This document shows, in pieces, positions 23,542 to 33,917 of a stretch of DNA of 64,000 bases. Position 1 is the first letter of the stretch. The number at the start of each line of letters is the position of its first letter. The notes beneath the pieces were generated by a model that was not told the origin of the DNA, searched no databases, and saw only the letters and a program-made list of their open reading frames with translations. Source of the DNA: Neoarius graeffei (lineage: Eukaryota > Chordata > Actinopteri > Siluriformes > Ariidae); assembly GCF_027579695.1 (NCBI RefSeq), contig NC_083589.1, forward strand, positions 39,843,335 through 39,907,334, in the 5' to 3' direction. Both the position numbers and the translations under genes were made by a program.

Positions 23542-23741
23542 GAAAAGTGCTCTGTTATGTAATATGCTGCTCAGATACAAACTTTTTTTCTGTAACATTT
23601 AATTTTGTGCTGGAAAATGAACATTAAAACTCTAAAATGTTTCTGTACTGACTCGATAATGTTGAAGTCATAAAATAGAAATCTATAACAAACTTTGTAT
23701 GAAAAACAATATGGGACCTAAGACTTTTCCACACTACTGTA

Positions 23742-24240
23742 GTTGACTTGTTTGAACTATCCAAAGAAATGTGAGCCTGTTCAAATAGAGGCGTAATTAC
23801 TAATGTAAAATTAGTGATCAATAGCACCAGTGAGACAGAATGAGTCAGTGTAGGACATTTATAGTGGAAAGAAATGTGAAATCAATCTCCTTACGTGTAA
23901 AGAACATTGTGGCTGTGGCCCATGTGTAACTGTGTGTAAGCTGAAAGAGACCCTCCATTAGAACCTGCCCACATCCCCTCGTTTTTTTTCATCATCCTCC
24001 TATTCCTAATAATTATTCAGGAGTCCAGCTGTGTTGTCCTCTGTGTGAATGGAGTAAGGCCTCCATTTTGCCATTTTGTTGAAACAGTCTCCATTTTGCT
24101 CATCTGCTCTCTTTTATACCCTTCACTTGCTGTTGCTGCAATTCAGTGTGATATACACAGTGGGAAAACTCACTGTTCGGATGAATAATATGATTGGCGT
24201 GTTTCCCAGTAAAACAGTAGTGTCTTTATTATACACACAC

Positions 24241-24289
<49 letters not shown>

Positions 24290-24719
24290 ATATTCAACAT
24301 GATCGTGGATAAAATGACATTTATTTTGCACACTATTGAAAATGATTATTGTTCACAATTATGCAATTCTTCAATAATTTAAAACAATTTAAGATAGAAG
24401 TTTTTGTTGTACTTTATCACTGAGTCATTTTAAATCTACAGAACACAGCTTTCTTCCTTGAAAATGTTTGAATCCAGAAGAACTCTGATAATCACGTTAA
24501 TTAAGTGTTAATCTTAATAGTAGGTAAGGAAGGATAAAGAGAAAACCTTATGGAAAACCCCTGACATTTCACATGTGATCATACTTTTCATGCCCTGAAA
24601 AGTATGATCATGCCCTGAAATTGCAAATGAACAATATGATAACACAACATACCCCAAAAGTGGAAAATTAGCATGTGAAAATATCATATGAGAAAATCAC
24701 ATGTGGAAAAATAGTAATC
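23742..24719. other. No gene recognised; one GA microsatellite
   Basis: No supported exon. The plus frame at 24076-24312 runs through the GA repeat and is not credible as a gene. Confidence 0.4.
24245..24287 (+). repeat. (GA)n microsatellite
   Basis: About 21 GA units without interruption. Confidence 0.97.
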
Positions 24720-24863
24720 TAATATACCATGCACTGAGAGGCTCCGGCTGAAATTATGGATTCTCTGAGGTGACTGAGGGGCGCAGTCCCGAAGAAAACA
24801 GTACTATGCCAGTCACCGAAGAGAATCCATAATTACCGGTGCCTGTCAGTGCATGGTATATTT
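24720..24863. repeat. Foldback element, ~55-bp arms
   Basis: TAATATACCATGCACTGA at the left pairs with TCAGTGCATGGTATATT at the right, and TTATGGATTCTCTGAGGTGACTG-type text pairs with CAGTCACCGAAGAGAATCC. About 25 bases form the loop. The pairing is strong but interrupted. It abuts family D copy 2 and may be part of the same element. Confidence 0.75.
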
Positions 24864-24867
24864 GATT

Positions 24868-25770
24868 TTTATTCTATCCATATTCACTGGATATGAGCAA
24901 TTGCATGCTCTGATTGGCTATTCTACTACTAGGATATCAGCTCATATACTGTGAGTAGAGAAAAACAAAATGGCAGAGCGTGTTGCTGAACCAACGGAGG
25001 ATGAAATAAAAACTTTACTCGAAAACAAAACCCCAAAAATAAAAAAGCAACAAAATATAGAATAAAATTATTTCATGGTAAGAACATGTCTTTTTTAATT
25101 TTTCAAGAATTATCATTATAATAGCATTTTTCACAAATTGCTCCTGTCATTTCACCGGTTTGCTTACATTCTAAGTGAAAATGATTTTGTCAGACATTTT
25201 GTATGAAGTTTTTCATCTCATCTCATTATCTCTAGCCGCTTTATCCTTCTACAGGGTCGCAGGCAAGCTGGAGCCTATCCCAGCTGACTACGGGCGAAAG
25301 GCGGGGTACACCCTGGACAAGTCGCCAGGTCATCACAGGGCTGACACATAGACACAGACAACCATTCACACTCACATTCACACCTACGGTCAATTTAGAG
25401 TCACCAGTTAACCTAACCTGCATGTCTTTGGACTGTGGGGGAAACCGGAGCACCCGGAGGAAACCCACGCGGACACGGGGAGAACATGCAAACTCCACAC
25501 AGAAAGGCCCTCGCCGGCCACGGGGCTCTAACCCAGACCCTCTTGCTGTGAGGCGACAGCGTTAACCACTACACCACCGTGCCGCCCTGTATGAAGTTTT
25601 TATTTATTGAATTTACAAAAAATAAAAATAAAGATGCTCTGTTTCTCAAAATCCAGGGAATGTGGATAGAATAAAACAGTTATTACACTCAATCTCGTCG
25701 TAAATGGCTTATAGCCGACTCGGCCCTACCAGCTCATGTAGGACTCGATTTTGTGGAATAACTGTTAAAT
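24868..25770 (+). mobile_element. DNA element family D copy 2, interrupted by a SINE
   Basis: Begins ATTCTATCCATATTCACTGG, and the inner partner ATCCAGGGAATGTGGATAGA lies near 25655. The putative first exon again follows AAAACAAAATGGCAGAGCG: MAERVAEPTEDEIKT, with a GGTAAGAAC donor-like site near 25077. Apart from the inserted SINE it is collinear with copy 1. Confidence 0.62.
25214..25588 (-). mobile_element. SINE family S inserted in family D copy 2
   Basis: Exact 13-bp duplication GTATGAAGTTTTT at 25201-25213 and 25589-25601. Copies 1 and 3 of the host element supply the empty site (TTTGTATAAAGTTT). Confidence 0.95.
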
Positions 25771-25849
25771 ATCCCTCATCAACATTTTCCAAACTATAAG
25801 TGTTAAGATTGAATCTTGGCATAAACTCACTGAAGGCAGCCATGTTTGT

Positions 25850-26515
25850 TGTTTACGTCAGAGTGACCTTCGACCTACACAACCTGTGTTTTCTCTCTCT
25901 TCTCCCCTCCCCAAATCTGTCCCTCTGAGTTACATGTCGGTCCTGGGGTCGAGATGCTGACCTCTTCTGCTCCTCGGACCTGCCTGATCCATCCTGGTGC
26001 CCTGTGTCTGGTTGGAGTCTCATCGCATCGCTCCTGTGGAGGGCGGCCCCATGTGGACAGTTGGGGGTCGTGCCTGGAGGACGCTCTGGACTCTTGCAGT
26101 GGTGTTTTTGTTGCTGGGGACTGCAGTTCACTTGCTGACTTTAGGACTGCAGTTGACTTGCTGACTTTGGGACTGCAGTTGTCATGAACAGTTTTGGGCT
26201 CAGGTTTCCATCGGTGGGGGGTTTATAGCATCAACAAAGCTGACTTTGTTAGGACTGTTAATGTTATAGTCATGTTGTCTGTTGTTGCCCAAATGAGGAT
26301 GGGTTCCCTTTTGAGTCTGGTTCCTCTCAAGGTTTCCTCCTCATGTTGTCTGAAGGAGTTTTTCCTTGCCACCGTCACCACAGGCTTGCTCGTTGGGGAT
26401 AGATTAGGGATAAAATTAGCTCTTGTTTTAAGTCGTTCAAATTCCGTAAAGCTGCTTTGCGACAATGTTTATTGTTAAAAGCGCTATACAAATAAACTTG
26501 ACTTGACTTGGCATG
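25850..26515 (+). mobile_element. Non-LTR retrotransposon-type 3' segment
   Basis: The last 200 bp contain GGTTCCTCTCAAGGTTTCCT, GAGTTTTTCCTTGCCACCGT and GCGCTATACAAATAAACTTG, ending in TTGACTTGACTTGG. I know this as an abundant 3' tail of a LINE or LINE-mobilised SINE in fish genomes, ending in tandem TTGAC-like units. Upstream text (GCTGACTTTGGGACTGCAGTTG, tandem near 26110-26180) belongs to the same unit. No reverse transcriptase is present. The left boundary is approximate. Confidence 0.6.
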
Positions 26516-26644
26516 TGCGATGTACTATGATATCGCCTGCCTCGCTAGGCATGATCATGATCCATAGCTTTACACACAGAAATACTTGCGGAGCCACAGC
26601 TGTGACTCGAGTCGGCCATAAAGCTTGAAACTGTGACATCAGTT

Positions 26645-26669
26645 CATGGTATATCCAGGATATACCATG
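26645..26669. repeat. Perfect 12-bp palindrome
   Basis: CATGGTATATCC and GGATATACCATG are separated by one base. The ATATACCATG core is shared with the ends of the foldback at 24720-24863, so this may be a relic of the same termini. Confidence 0.8.
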
Positions 26670-26949
26670 ACTGACTCACACCATATCCTTTTTTTTTTTT
26701 GGCATCACGAGATCCATTACTTAATCAGTGGTGGAACTATTTTATGTCACATGAGCCATCCTTGGCCAATCCCTGCACGGGAATTTTTTGATGAGGGATA
26801 TAAAACCAAATGCTCTGAATGAGGAAAATATGTGAACTGATATATGAAGTGTGTAAAAACGTGGTTATTTACATGTGAAGTTTCTGTGAGTTTTCTGAAA
26901 GCGAGGTAAGTAATAACACCCTTACAGCAACTTAATATATAATCACAGA

Positions 26950-27175
26950 GTCTATTTTCACCCGAGTGAGAATAGTTATAGCAGCTATTCGGCAATTTAT
27001 AACTGGTTAGGGTTTGGGTTTGGGTGTAAATATCATTGTTGGCTACAGACACCTTGGTGTTTATGTTGTCTCTGGGTGGTGCTATATACAGCCGGGTGTA
27101 AATAGACAAACTGGCTATCCACTCTGGGTATAAATAGCTCTGCTGGTGACTGACACCTGGGTGCAAATAGCATCT
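26950..27175 (+). repeat. Degenerate minisatellite (GGGTGTAAATAG)
   Basis: GGGTGTAAATA, GGGTGTAAATAGAC, GGGTATAAATAGCTC and GGGTGCAAATAGC recur at roughly 40-70 bp spacing, with TGGCTA and GACACC between them. The units are too diverged for a clean period. Confidence 0.5.
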
Positions 27176-28147
27176 GCCTTATATAATTCATATTTTTAAT
27201 GTACTAGGTTATAAATGAGGTTGTTATTTAATGCACTACAGTGAATAAAAACCACAAGCTAACATAGATAAGAAACTGGTTTCGGCTTAGTTCACTATTA
27301 CTGTGCTTGATTATGTTTAATTGATGGGGAAGCAAAAACACTGTGATTATGATTAGAGTACAATCAGTGCACACCAGTAGATTTCATCTCTTCTCAGTGA
27401 ACAACAAATAAAAATCTCCCACATACACATACCCATGGTTTAATGGTGATATTAATCACTATACATGCTGTGATTTTGTACATCAGTGATCATTTTAAAT
27501 GCTAACATCCTTAACTCAGTCTTAGTATGGGATGGAAAATAAAATACTCAGTCTTCATCTTTCTGTTGTCCCTTATAGAAAGCCTGATCCCCCTCTCCCT
27601 GTCCTCCGTGCACATTCCCGGCCAGCTGGTCAGACCTCTCCTGTGGTCGTCCACGGCCCAGAGCTCACTTCTTACTTTCTACAGCACCTGTTCCTGAGTT
27701 GGCACAGCAACAAGGGATGCTGAAGATATGGAACACAGCCATCTGTTCTTCAATGCTGTGGCATTTTCTATGAGATCCCCAAAAGTGTTTCTGAACCACT
27801 GTGGCCCAGAGATGAAGTGAAGCGCCATAAACAGGCTGCAAAAATTAGTCTACATCTGTTGCCTCTGTTCAGATTGCTCAGTTTGCCACTGAATATATTT
27901 GATTCTGTACATCCTGTATATATTTTAAACAGACATGCAGTCGACTGGAATGCTTTTAGACCTTGTTGGCTTGTAAAATGATAAAGCCTGAGTGTTTTTT
28001 TGTTGTTGTTAAATTACAAAATCGGACCTTCAGAACTACTAGTGTAAAAGTTAGCTAAAATGTGTAAAACATGTATCCTTGGTGGTAGCACTCCAGTGAC
28101 AAGGGAAAGGTCAGTTAATTATGAGTGAGACATAAACCCAGCCATTA
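27176..28147. other. No gene supported
   Basis: One open stretch after a good acceptor-like sequence (CCCTTATAG at 27578) is discussed under rejected items. Otherwise AT-rich DNA without known repeats. Confidence 0.35.
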
Positions 28148-28341
28148 TCATTATCATCAAATTATTTTTATGCCATTTTCATTGGCTGAGCGAACTGCAA
28201 ATAACTGCTTACAAATAACGGTCTGTTCATACGCAGTTACTTCGCGAAGTAACTGCGTATGAACAGACCATTATTTGTAAGCAGTTATTTGCAGTTCGCT
28301 CAGCCAATGAAAATGGCATAAAAATAATTTGATGATAATGA
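28148..28341. repeat. Near-perfect 97-bp-arm palindrome without spacer
   Basis: The symmetry axis lies between 28244 and 28245 (TTCG|CGAA). The arms 28148-28244 and 28245-28341 are reverse complements with one mismatch, which I place at the CGGTCTG/CAGACCA position. The sequence is complex and not a simple repeat. It can extrude as a 97-bp cruciform or fold as RNA. Confidence 0.94.
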
Positions 28342-28600
28342 CATGGCTCGCTTCGCGAAATTGACAGACAATGAGTTAGCTTCTTTAATTGAAAGTAAAA
28401 ACAGTGAAAATACAAAAAAAAACCCTCACCACATGAACTTTATAATCAGTATTTCAAAAAAAAATTGACTAAAACATTATTGAATTCATTTTTCACAAAA
28501 TATCGTGATTTGTTAGTGTCTGCCTTCAGCATCAGTAAATAAACAATTGCTCGCTCGTCACTAACAAATCACAATATTTTGTTCAACCTCGTCCAATAAT
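28148..28600 (+). mobile_element. Foldback DNA element with Crypton-like first exon
   Basis: The palindrome is followed at 28343 by an ATG and the frame MARFAKLTDNELASLIESKN, then SENTKKK and further residues to about 28465. This strongly resembles the N-terminal ENTKKAT region of Crypton/DUF3504 tyrosine-recombinase genes as I recall them. A second inverted repeat (AAAATATCGTGATTTGTTAG near 28498 and CTAACAAATCACAATATTTT near 28562) closes the right side. The boundaries are inferred; no recombinase domain is left. Confidence 0.55.
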
Positions 28601-28753
28601 TGCTTAATATTTTCAGAAATTCCTCTGTAATATCATTCTAAATAGGAATAAGAACGGACATGTAAATTTTCATAAAAACACAGATGATTCCTGGTTTTAA
28701 AAATGAAAAAAAAAAAAACACCCCAGTTTTAAAAACACAATATGATTTTATGC

Positions 28754-29137
28754 GCGGTGGCACGGTGGTGTAGTGGTTAGCACTGTCGCCTCACAGCAAG
28801 AAGTTTCTGGGTTCGAGCCCAGCGGCCGACGAGGGCCTTTCTGTGCGGAGTTTGCATGTTCTCCCCGTGTCTGCGTGGGTTTCCTCCGGGTGCTCCGGTT
28901 TCCCCCACAGTCCAAAGACATGTAGGTTAGGTTAACTGGTGACTCTAAATTGAGCGTAGGTGTGAATGTGAGTGTGAATGGTTGTCTGTGTCTATGTGTC
29001 AGCCCTGTGATGACCTGGCGACTTGTCCAGGGTGTACCCCGCCTTTCGCCTGTAGTCAGCTGGGATAGGCTCCAGCTTGCCTGCGACCCTGTAGAACAGG
29101 ATAAAGCGGCTAGAGATAATGGATGGATGGATGGATG
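28754..29137 (+). mobile_element. SINE family S with (GGAT)n tail
   Basis: Flanked by GATTTTATGC at 28744-28753 and 29138-29147. The tail is ATGG/GGAT repeats instead of GATGAG, so tail sequence varies within the family. Confidence 0.92.
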
Positions 29138-29439
29138 GATTTTATGCACTTCAACACTAGTGGCTTGGTTTGCAATTAGATGCGAGCAGTAGCAAGTGGA
29201 AAAGAATGTTTATATACATATATTTCTGTTGAGTCTTGACGTCTTTTATTAGTGTAAGATATGATGCTAAAGATTTAATGAAAAGTCTGAAATATCTGTC
29301 GGGCCTCACTCTATCTGAAACACCACTGATTTTCAAACTGTTATTTTGAAGACATTTTTGATAAATTTGTATCATCAAAACAAAACCAGAGTACAGGTAT
29401 CATATGATGTCATGCTAAAATTATTTTCCATACTGGACC

Positions 29440-29757
29440 TGTTTTGGAAGCCCTGGTTCGAACCCAGCAGCCTGTGTGGAGTTTGCATGTTCTCTCCGTG
29501 GGTTTTCTCCGGGTGCTCTGGTTTCCCCCACAGTCCAAAGACATGCAGTTAGGTTGACGTGGGGTGGCCTTGGGCTGAAGTGCCCTTGAGCAAGGTACCT
29601 GACCCCTGACTGCTCTCCGGGCGCTCTGGTGTGGCTGCCCACCGCTCTGGGTGTGTATGTGTGTGTTCACTGCTTCAGATGGGTTAAATGCAGAGGATGA
29701 ATTTCACTGTGCTTGAAGTGTGCATGTGACAAATAAAAAAAGGTTTCTTCTTCTTCT
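29440..29757 (+). mobile_element. SINE, second family with (TTC)n tail
   Basis: A B-box-like GGTTCGAACCC is followed by the same TTTGCATGTTCTC...CAAAGACATGCAG block found in family S. It then has a different 3' half (GAATTTCACTGTGCTTGAAG, CATGTGACAAATAAA) ending in TTCTTCTTCTT. The tRNA head is truncated. The shared block shows that the two families exchanged or share a central module. Confidence 0.75.
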
Positions 29758-29933
29758 TAAAATGAAAATGTATCCAAAACTTTTTTTCAATAAATATTTT
29801 TAAAACAAACTTATTGATTATGATGTAGATACATATAACTGGAAACAAAAGTTGTTGTTTTTTTCTGAATGCAAAGCTATTTCAGTAGCTTGAAAACTGA
29901 AAACAGCATGAAACAGTTTCATTTGTAAAACCT

Positions 29934-30084
29934 TGCCGCCATGTTGAATGTAGGCCATCCTTCACTGGATGGATAGTTCGTATCCGGAACTACATTTCCC
30001 AATGTCAGGGCGTCTTCTTTGCGCATGCGTACTTTTCCTGCACGACGCGCGAATATCCCGTTTTTCTAAAATGGTGGCGTGTGG
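29934..30084 (+). promoter_or_regulatory. nup50: Probable nup50 core promoter
   Basis: The sequence turns GC/CpG-rich and carries several housekeeping motifs in a short span: AACTACATTTCCC at 29988-30000 (ZNF143/SBF-like), GCGCATGCGT at 30021-30030 (NRF1-type), and AAAATGGTGGCG at 30068-30079 with CCGCCATGTTG near 29937 (YY1-type). No TATA box is evident, in keeping with a dispersed-start promoter. It precedes a good splice donor at 30192 and the first coding exon of nup50, hence the assignment. Factor binding is inferred from motif knowledge only. Confidence 0.65.
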
Positions 30085-30191
30085 TCGAGGGACCCGGCGG
30101 CTGTTGTTTTAAGACCTGCGATATTACGAGTTAGTCTCTGGGTTATAAACGACAGGAGTGTTTGTTAACATTCTCGTGGCTTGTCAAAAAG
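30085..30191 (+). other. nup50: Presumed nup50 exon 1 (5' UTR)
   Basis: GC-rich leader ending TTGTCAAAAAG before GTGTGTATTT, a usable donor at 30192. It contains no ATG that reads into a long frame, and the nup50 start codon lies in the next exon. The start of the exon is a guess and no transcript evidence is available. Confidence 0.5.
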
Positions 30192-30732
30192 GTGTGTATT
30201 TGATTATATGTTTCGTGTTTAGAGATAAAATACCTGACTTGTTAGTGAGGCTTCTGTTTGTGTATTATGTCTCCAGCTAACAGCTAACACGCTAGTCATA
30301 GAGAGGGAAGGGAAGGGAATGGAATGACCGGCGGGCATTTAATTTACATTTTACCCAAAATTACTACAGACGGTGCAGATGGCAAACACGGCGCAAAACC
30401 ACTGAAGAACTAGATTTTTTATTCCTTTAAATACAGAATAACCCTCACAGACTATCAGGGATATAAGCCGGACAGGCTAGCTGAGTTAGCTAGCATGCTA
30501 AAGTGTCGGTGAATTAACTGTAGAGAGCTGTAAGGTTTACTAGCGGAAGTGACGTCACATCCCAGAGTCGGTGTGTTTTCGGTTCATCGTTAGTTAATAA
30601 CACAAGTAACTAATGAGTAATTATACATAAATGTCTGATTACAGAGTAGTTTTTATGCCCAAACCGAGGATTGTTTTGGTGTGCAGGAACCACTGATCAG
30701 AATCAGAATCAGAGTTATTGGCCCAGTCTGAC

Positions 30733-30733
30733 T

Positions 30734-30769
<36 letters not shown>
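30733..30769 (+). repeat. (AC)n microsatellite
   Basis: About 18 AC units. Confidence 0.96.
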
Positions 30770-30772
<3 letters not shown>

Positions 30773-30950
30773 TCCAGGAGTTGGTGTCTTTCAAGTGATA
30801 AAGGGGGAAAAAAAAGTGTGAATGTATGTATATCATATGTAAGATATGTCATGAGCAATAAGGACAATATAGACATTACACAATATAACAAGTGTTGCCA
30901 GGCAAAACAAAAGCTCGCCCGGTAGCACTTATGATGAATATGAAGGAAGA

Positions 30951-31667
30951 AGGACTCCCTAAAGTGAATGACGCATGAAATGGAATGACGAATGACAGGT
31001 AGTAAATTTGAACAATAAATGGTCCCTTGTCATTCAGATTCTTACAAATGGAATAACGATTGAAATCTTTAGTTTTAGACCTCCCTAGGATAAGGTAAGT
31101 GGGTGCTTGGTGGGATATCAGCTTTTACAAATGGAATGACAGGGTTTCTATATGTATTGACTTACTTTGAGCTAATGTTGTCAGTGATATCACCTTTTAC
31201 AAATGGAATGATAAGGTTTCTAGGTGGAATGACATACTTTGAGGCAATGTTATCAGTGATATCAAATTAACAAATGGAATGACATTGTTTCTAGGGTTAG
31301 GGTTAGGTTATAGGTGAGATCACTGATAACATTGCCTCAAAGTATGTCATTCCACCTGGAAACGCTGTCATTCCATTTGTAAAAGGGGATATCACTGATA
31401 ACATTAGCTTAAAGTATGTCATTCCACCTGGAAACGCTGTCATTCCATTTGTAAAAGGGGATATCACTGATAACATAACCTAAAAGGATGTCATTCCACT
31501 TAGAAACAATGTCATTCCATTTCATGAGCTGAAAGCATGTCATTCCACCTACATTTCAATCGTTATTCCATTTATAAGAATCTGAATGACAAGGGACCAT
31601 TTATTGTTCAAATCACTAGCTGACATTCGTCATTCCATTTCATGCGTCATTCACTTTAGGGAGTCCC
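30951..31667. mobile_element. MULE-like foldback MITE with 9-bp TSD
   Basis: Flanked by GAAGGAAGA at 30942-30950 and 31668-31676. The ends are inverted repeats more than 110 bp long: from AGGACTCCCTAAAGTGAATG at the left, matching GGGACTCCCTAAAGTGAATG when the right end is reversed. The interior consists of repeats of GTCATTCCA and TATCACTGATAACAT in both orientations, so almost the whole element can fold on itself. A 9-bp duplication with long TIRs suggests a Mutator-type element. No coding sequence. Confidence 0.87.
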
Positions 31668-32259
31668 GAAGGAAGATATGGTGAAAAAAAATAGGTACCC
31701 TATGGATCCATGTGGCTACTGCTTATAAATAAAATTGTTTTCTGATACCATGTCCATACAGTAAATATAGCATATATTTATGAGGCAGTAGCTACAAAAA
31801 TGAAGCGTAATCCAAAAATGAACAATTTAAAAATCACAGAAGTAAAATATACCAAGTGTCTGTACTTTATATTATTTACCAGATTAAGGTTGGTCCGTAT
31901 TGTGAAATACTGTGACCGAGGTCTTGAAAATATTTTCAAGACCTTGGTCACATATATAATATTTTTTTTCCTTACCAAATTCTAACAGAAAATGAGAGTG
32001 CCCGAAAGGGAGACCATATTTAGAACAAACCTGCTACAAGCTCATCAAAAACCTGTTTGACAAGCTACGTCAGCTTGGAATTTTCCAAAAAGAAAACTTA
32101 ATCTAGATCACTTCCCTGATCTAGGCGACAAAAATGTTGGCAAAAAATTGCTACTATGTCTGTTGTTGTGAACGAGCAAGTCGTCAAAGGTCTATACCCG
32201 GGGTCCAGGTCGTAGGATTCCAGACCGCTCGCGAGCCAATCAGAGCGCATGACTTGATG

Positions 32260-33213
32260 TAGGGCTGTTAACTGATGACCGTTTGACCGGTGGTTGACCG
32301 AATCAGCATCAACCGGTTAATTTTTTTTGGTTGTCGGTTAAAAAAAAAAAATCAATCGTTTTGAAGCTGCCGATTTTGGAGCGGAGAACCTGGAATTCTG
32401 TGTTGTAAACGCTTGGGGCATGCCATGCAGTGTAAGGACGACAGCTGACAAATCAGAAACACCCATTCAGTCATGTCCCGCCCTCCCGCCCCAGTGACAG
32501 CTGCCACTCGGTGAAAGAAAAAAGTGTAGACACAGGCTTTTTAGCTTACAAATTACTATTGTTTTTTTTTTAAATTATTATTAGAAGGCATATCGAGTTT
32601 AGTCCTGCCTTGGCCAGTGCATTCTGAAAGTATGTTTCGGTCTGTAGCCAACAATGCATGTTATATCTCTCCACACAAACTAAAGGCGCAGATGCCGACT
32701 TTTTCACGGCTGAATCGTGCAGATCAGATTTTTTTTTTTTTAAGGGGGGGGCGTTGGAGTGTCTGAATAATTTCATCAGAGTAAATTCTGTATTAAAATT
32801 ACTAAATAAGCAAATGCCGTTACAGTCCATGAAACAGGAAGTATGAGAAGAAACCAGTAAATCAGAAAGCTGCGCACATTTGCGCAGCTTCCGCGCAAAC
32901 GTGTGCAGCTTTCTGATTTACTGTTTTCTTCTCATACTTATACTTCCTATGTTTCATGGACTGTAACGGCATTTTCTTATTTAGTAATTTTAATACAGAA
33001 TTTACTCTGATGAAATTATTCAGACACTCCAAACCCCCCCCCCCCCCCCCAAAAAAAAAAAATCGGATCTGCACGATTCAGCCGTGAAAAAGGCGACATC
33101 TACCAAAAGGCGTGCCGTTTGCATCCCTGTTTAAACTCGTAGGTTAACCGACTTTAACCGGCTAATGAGGCTCGGTGGTCGGTCAAGATTTTTTTTAGTT
33201 TTCGCCATCCCTA
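32260..33213. mobile_element. Non-autonomous hAT element
   Basis: The termini TAGGGCTG and, reversed, TAGGGATG fit the hAT consensus. The flanking 8-bp duplication ACTTGATG (32252-32259 and 33214-33221) is exact and of hAT length. The interior has no transposase and is dominated by the large foldback described separately. Confidence 0.92.
32691..33100. repeat. ~195-bp-arm foldback inside the hAT element
   Basis: The left arm 32691-32885 and right arm 32893-33100 are near-identical reverse complements around a loop of about 7 bases (AGCTTCC). The main differences are homopolymer lengths (T12/A12 and G8/C17). Landmarks are GGCTGAATCGTGCAGATC versus GATCTGCACGATTCAGCC, and CATGAAACAGGAAGTATGAG versus CATACTTCCTATGTTTCATG. 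Confidence 0.93.
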
Positions 33214-33917
33214 ACTTGATGCAAACCGGACTGCAAAAAAAAAAAAATATTTATATTATTTTACTCTTACCTGGCTGACATACACACACTGTTGCCATGA
33301 CCGAAACTCTTATTTCCCGGAAATGGCCCGGTGCTAGAGCTCAGTGGAACACACCTGCCCTCTGTAATAAGCATAAACATGTCTGAAAGCGATTTCTTTA
33401 GTCCATTTATTTCGAACGGTGAACCGAATTATATACGCTCACCGGCCATTTTAATTGGAACACATGTATGCGCATGCACAGTGCACGACTGTTACATTCT
33501 TACATTCTTACAGCACGATGAGGCAGTAGGCACAACAGAAACAGTTTTGACCTTTTTGGTGACCTTGACTGCATGACCCTCAAAATGCTGGAGGTTCTAT
33601 TTGAGACCAATGCCCATCTATCCTGAAAGTTTCATGAAGATTGGTCCAGCCATTTTCCAAACAAAGAAACCCAACCGAAAACAATACCTTGCCCCCTGGT
33701 GGACTCTGTCCTGGGGCGAGGTAATAAATATGCAATCTACTATAACTAGTATAACTATTATACAATATATGTGATATACAGTATGTCTAAAATATCTCTA
33801 GTATGCAATATCTGTAATTTAACTATCTGTCATATATATATATATAATATATATAATAAACACTATATTATGCATACAATATATATAATATCAATAATAT
33901 ACAATATCTATATTTAA

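Larger units (their letters stand above)
21191..23739 (+). mobile_element. Mariner/Tc1-type MITE interrupted by a Tc1 element and a SINE
   Basis: The outer ends are CAGTAGTATGCAAAA and its partner GACTTTTCCACACTACTG, each next to a TA dinucleotide. An uninterrupted relative lies at 59456-59998 and aligns along the whole length, including TGAGCATCTTCCAGAACCAG and CATTATGTTTTC. Relative to it, this copy contains a 1.6-kb Tc1 element at a TA (relative reads GCCATAATAAATG) and a family S SINE at 23165-23541. Non-autonomous; no coding sequence of its own. Confidence 0.87.
31870..33240 (-). mobile_element. DNA element family C, copy 2, split by a hAT element
   Basis: Shares ACCAGATTAAGGTTGGTCCGT, the foldback GTGACCGAGGTCTTGAAAAT, CTTACCAAATTCTAACAG and GAACGAGCAAGTCGTC with the other family C copies. 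A hAT insertion at 32260-33213 separates its last about 25 bp. TTATATTATTT occurs at both outer edges (about 31857 and 33250) and may be its target duplication. Confidence 0.6.
30891..33728 (-). mobile_element. Family A element, fragmented by nested insertions
   Basis: The left end AGTGTTGCCAGGCAAAACAA (30891) matches the family A end at 57232. TGATGAATATGAAGGAAGA then matches 57968-57986 on either side of the MITE at 30951-31667. The far-end text GACCCTCAAAATGCTGGAGG and TTTCATGAAGATTGGTCCAG reappears at 33575-33725, as at 58027-58205. The middle is occupied by other elements and the AGGTCA array is deleted. That these pieces were one copy is inferred from order and orientation. Confidence 0.55.

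Noticed and set aside
27579..27723. Candidate plus-strand terminal coding exon after a good acceptor (CCCTTATAG), with the frame KPDPPLPVLRAHSR to SNKGC and a stop
   Set aside because: The acceptor is good and the composition exon-like. However, the peptide matches no family I know, no partner exon is visible upstream, and the human neighbour on this side runs on the other strand as I recall. It could be a UTR exon; not supported as a gene.
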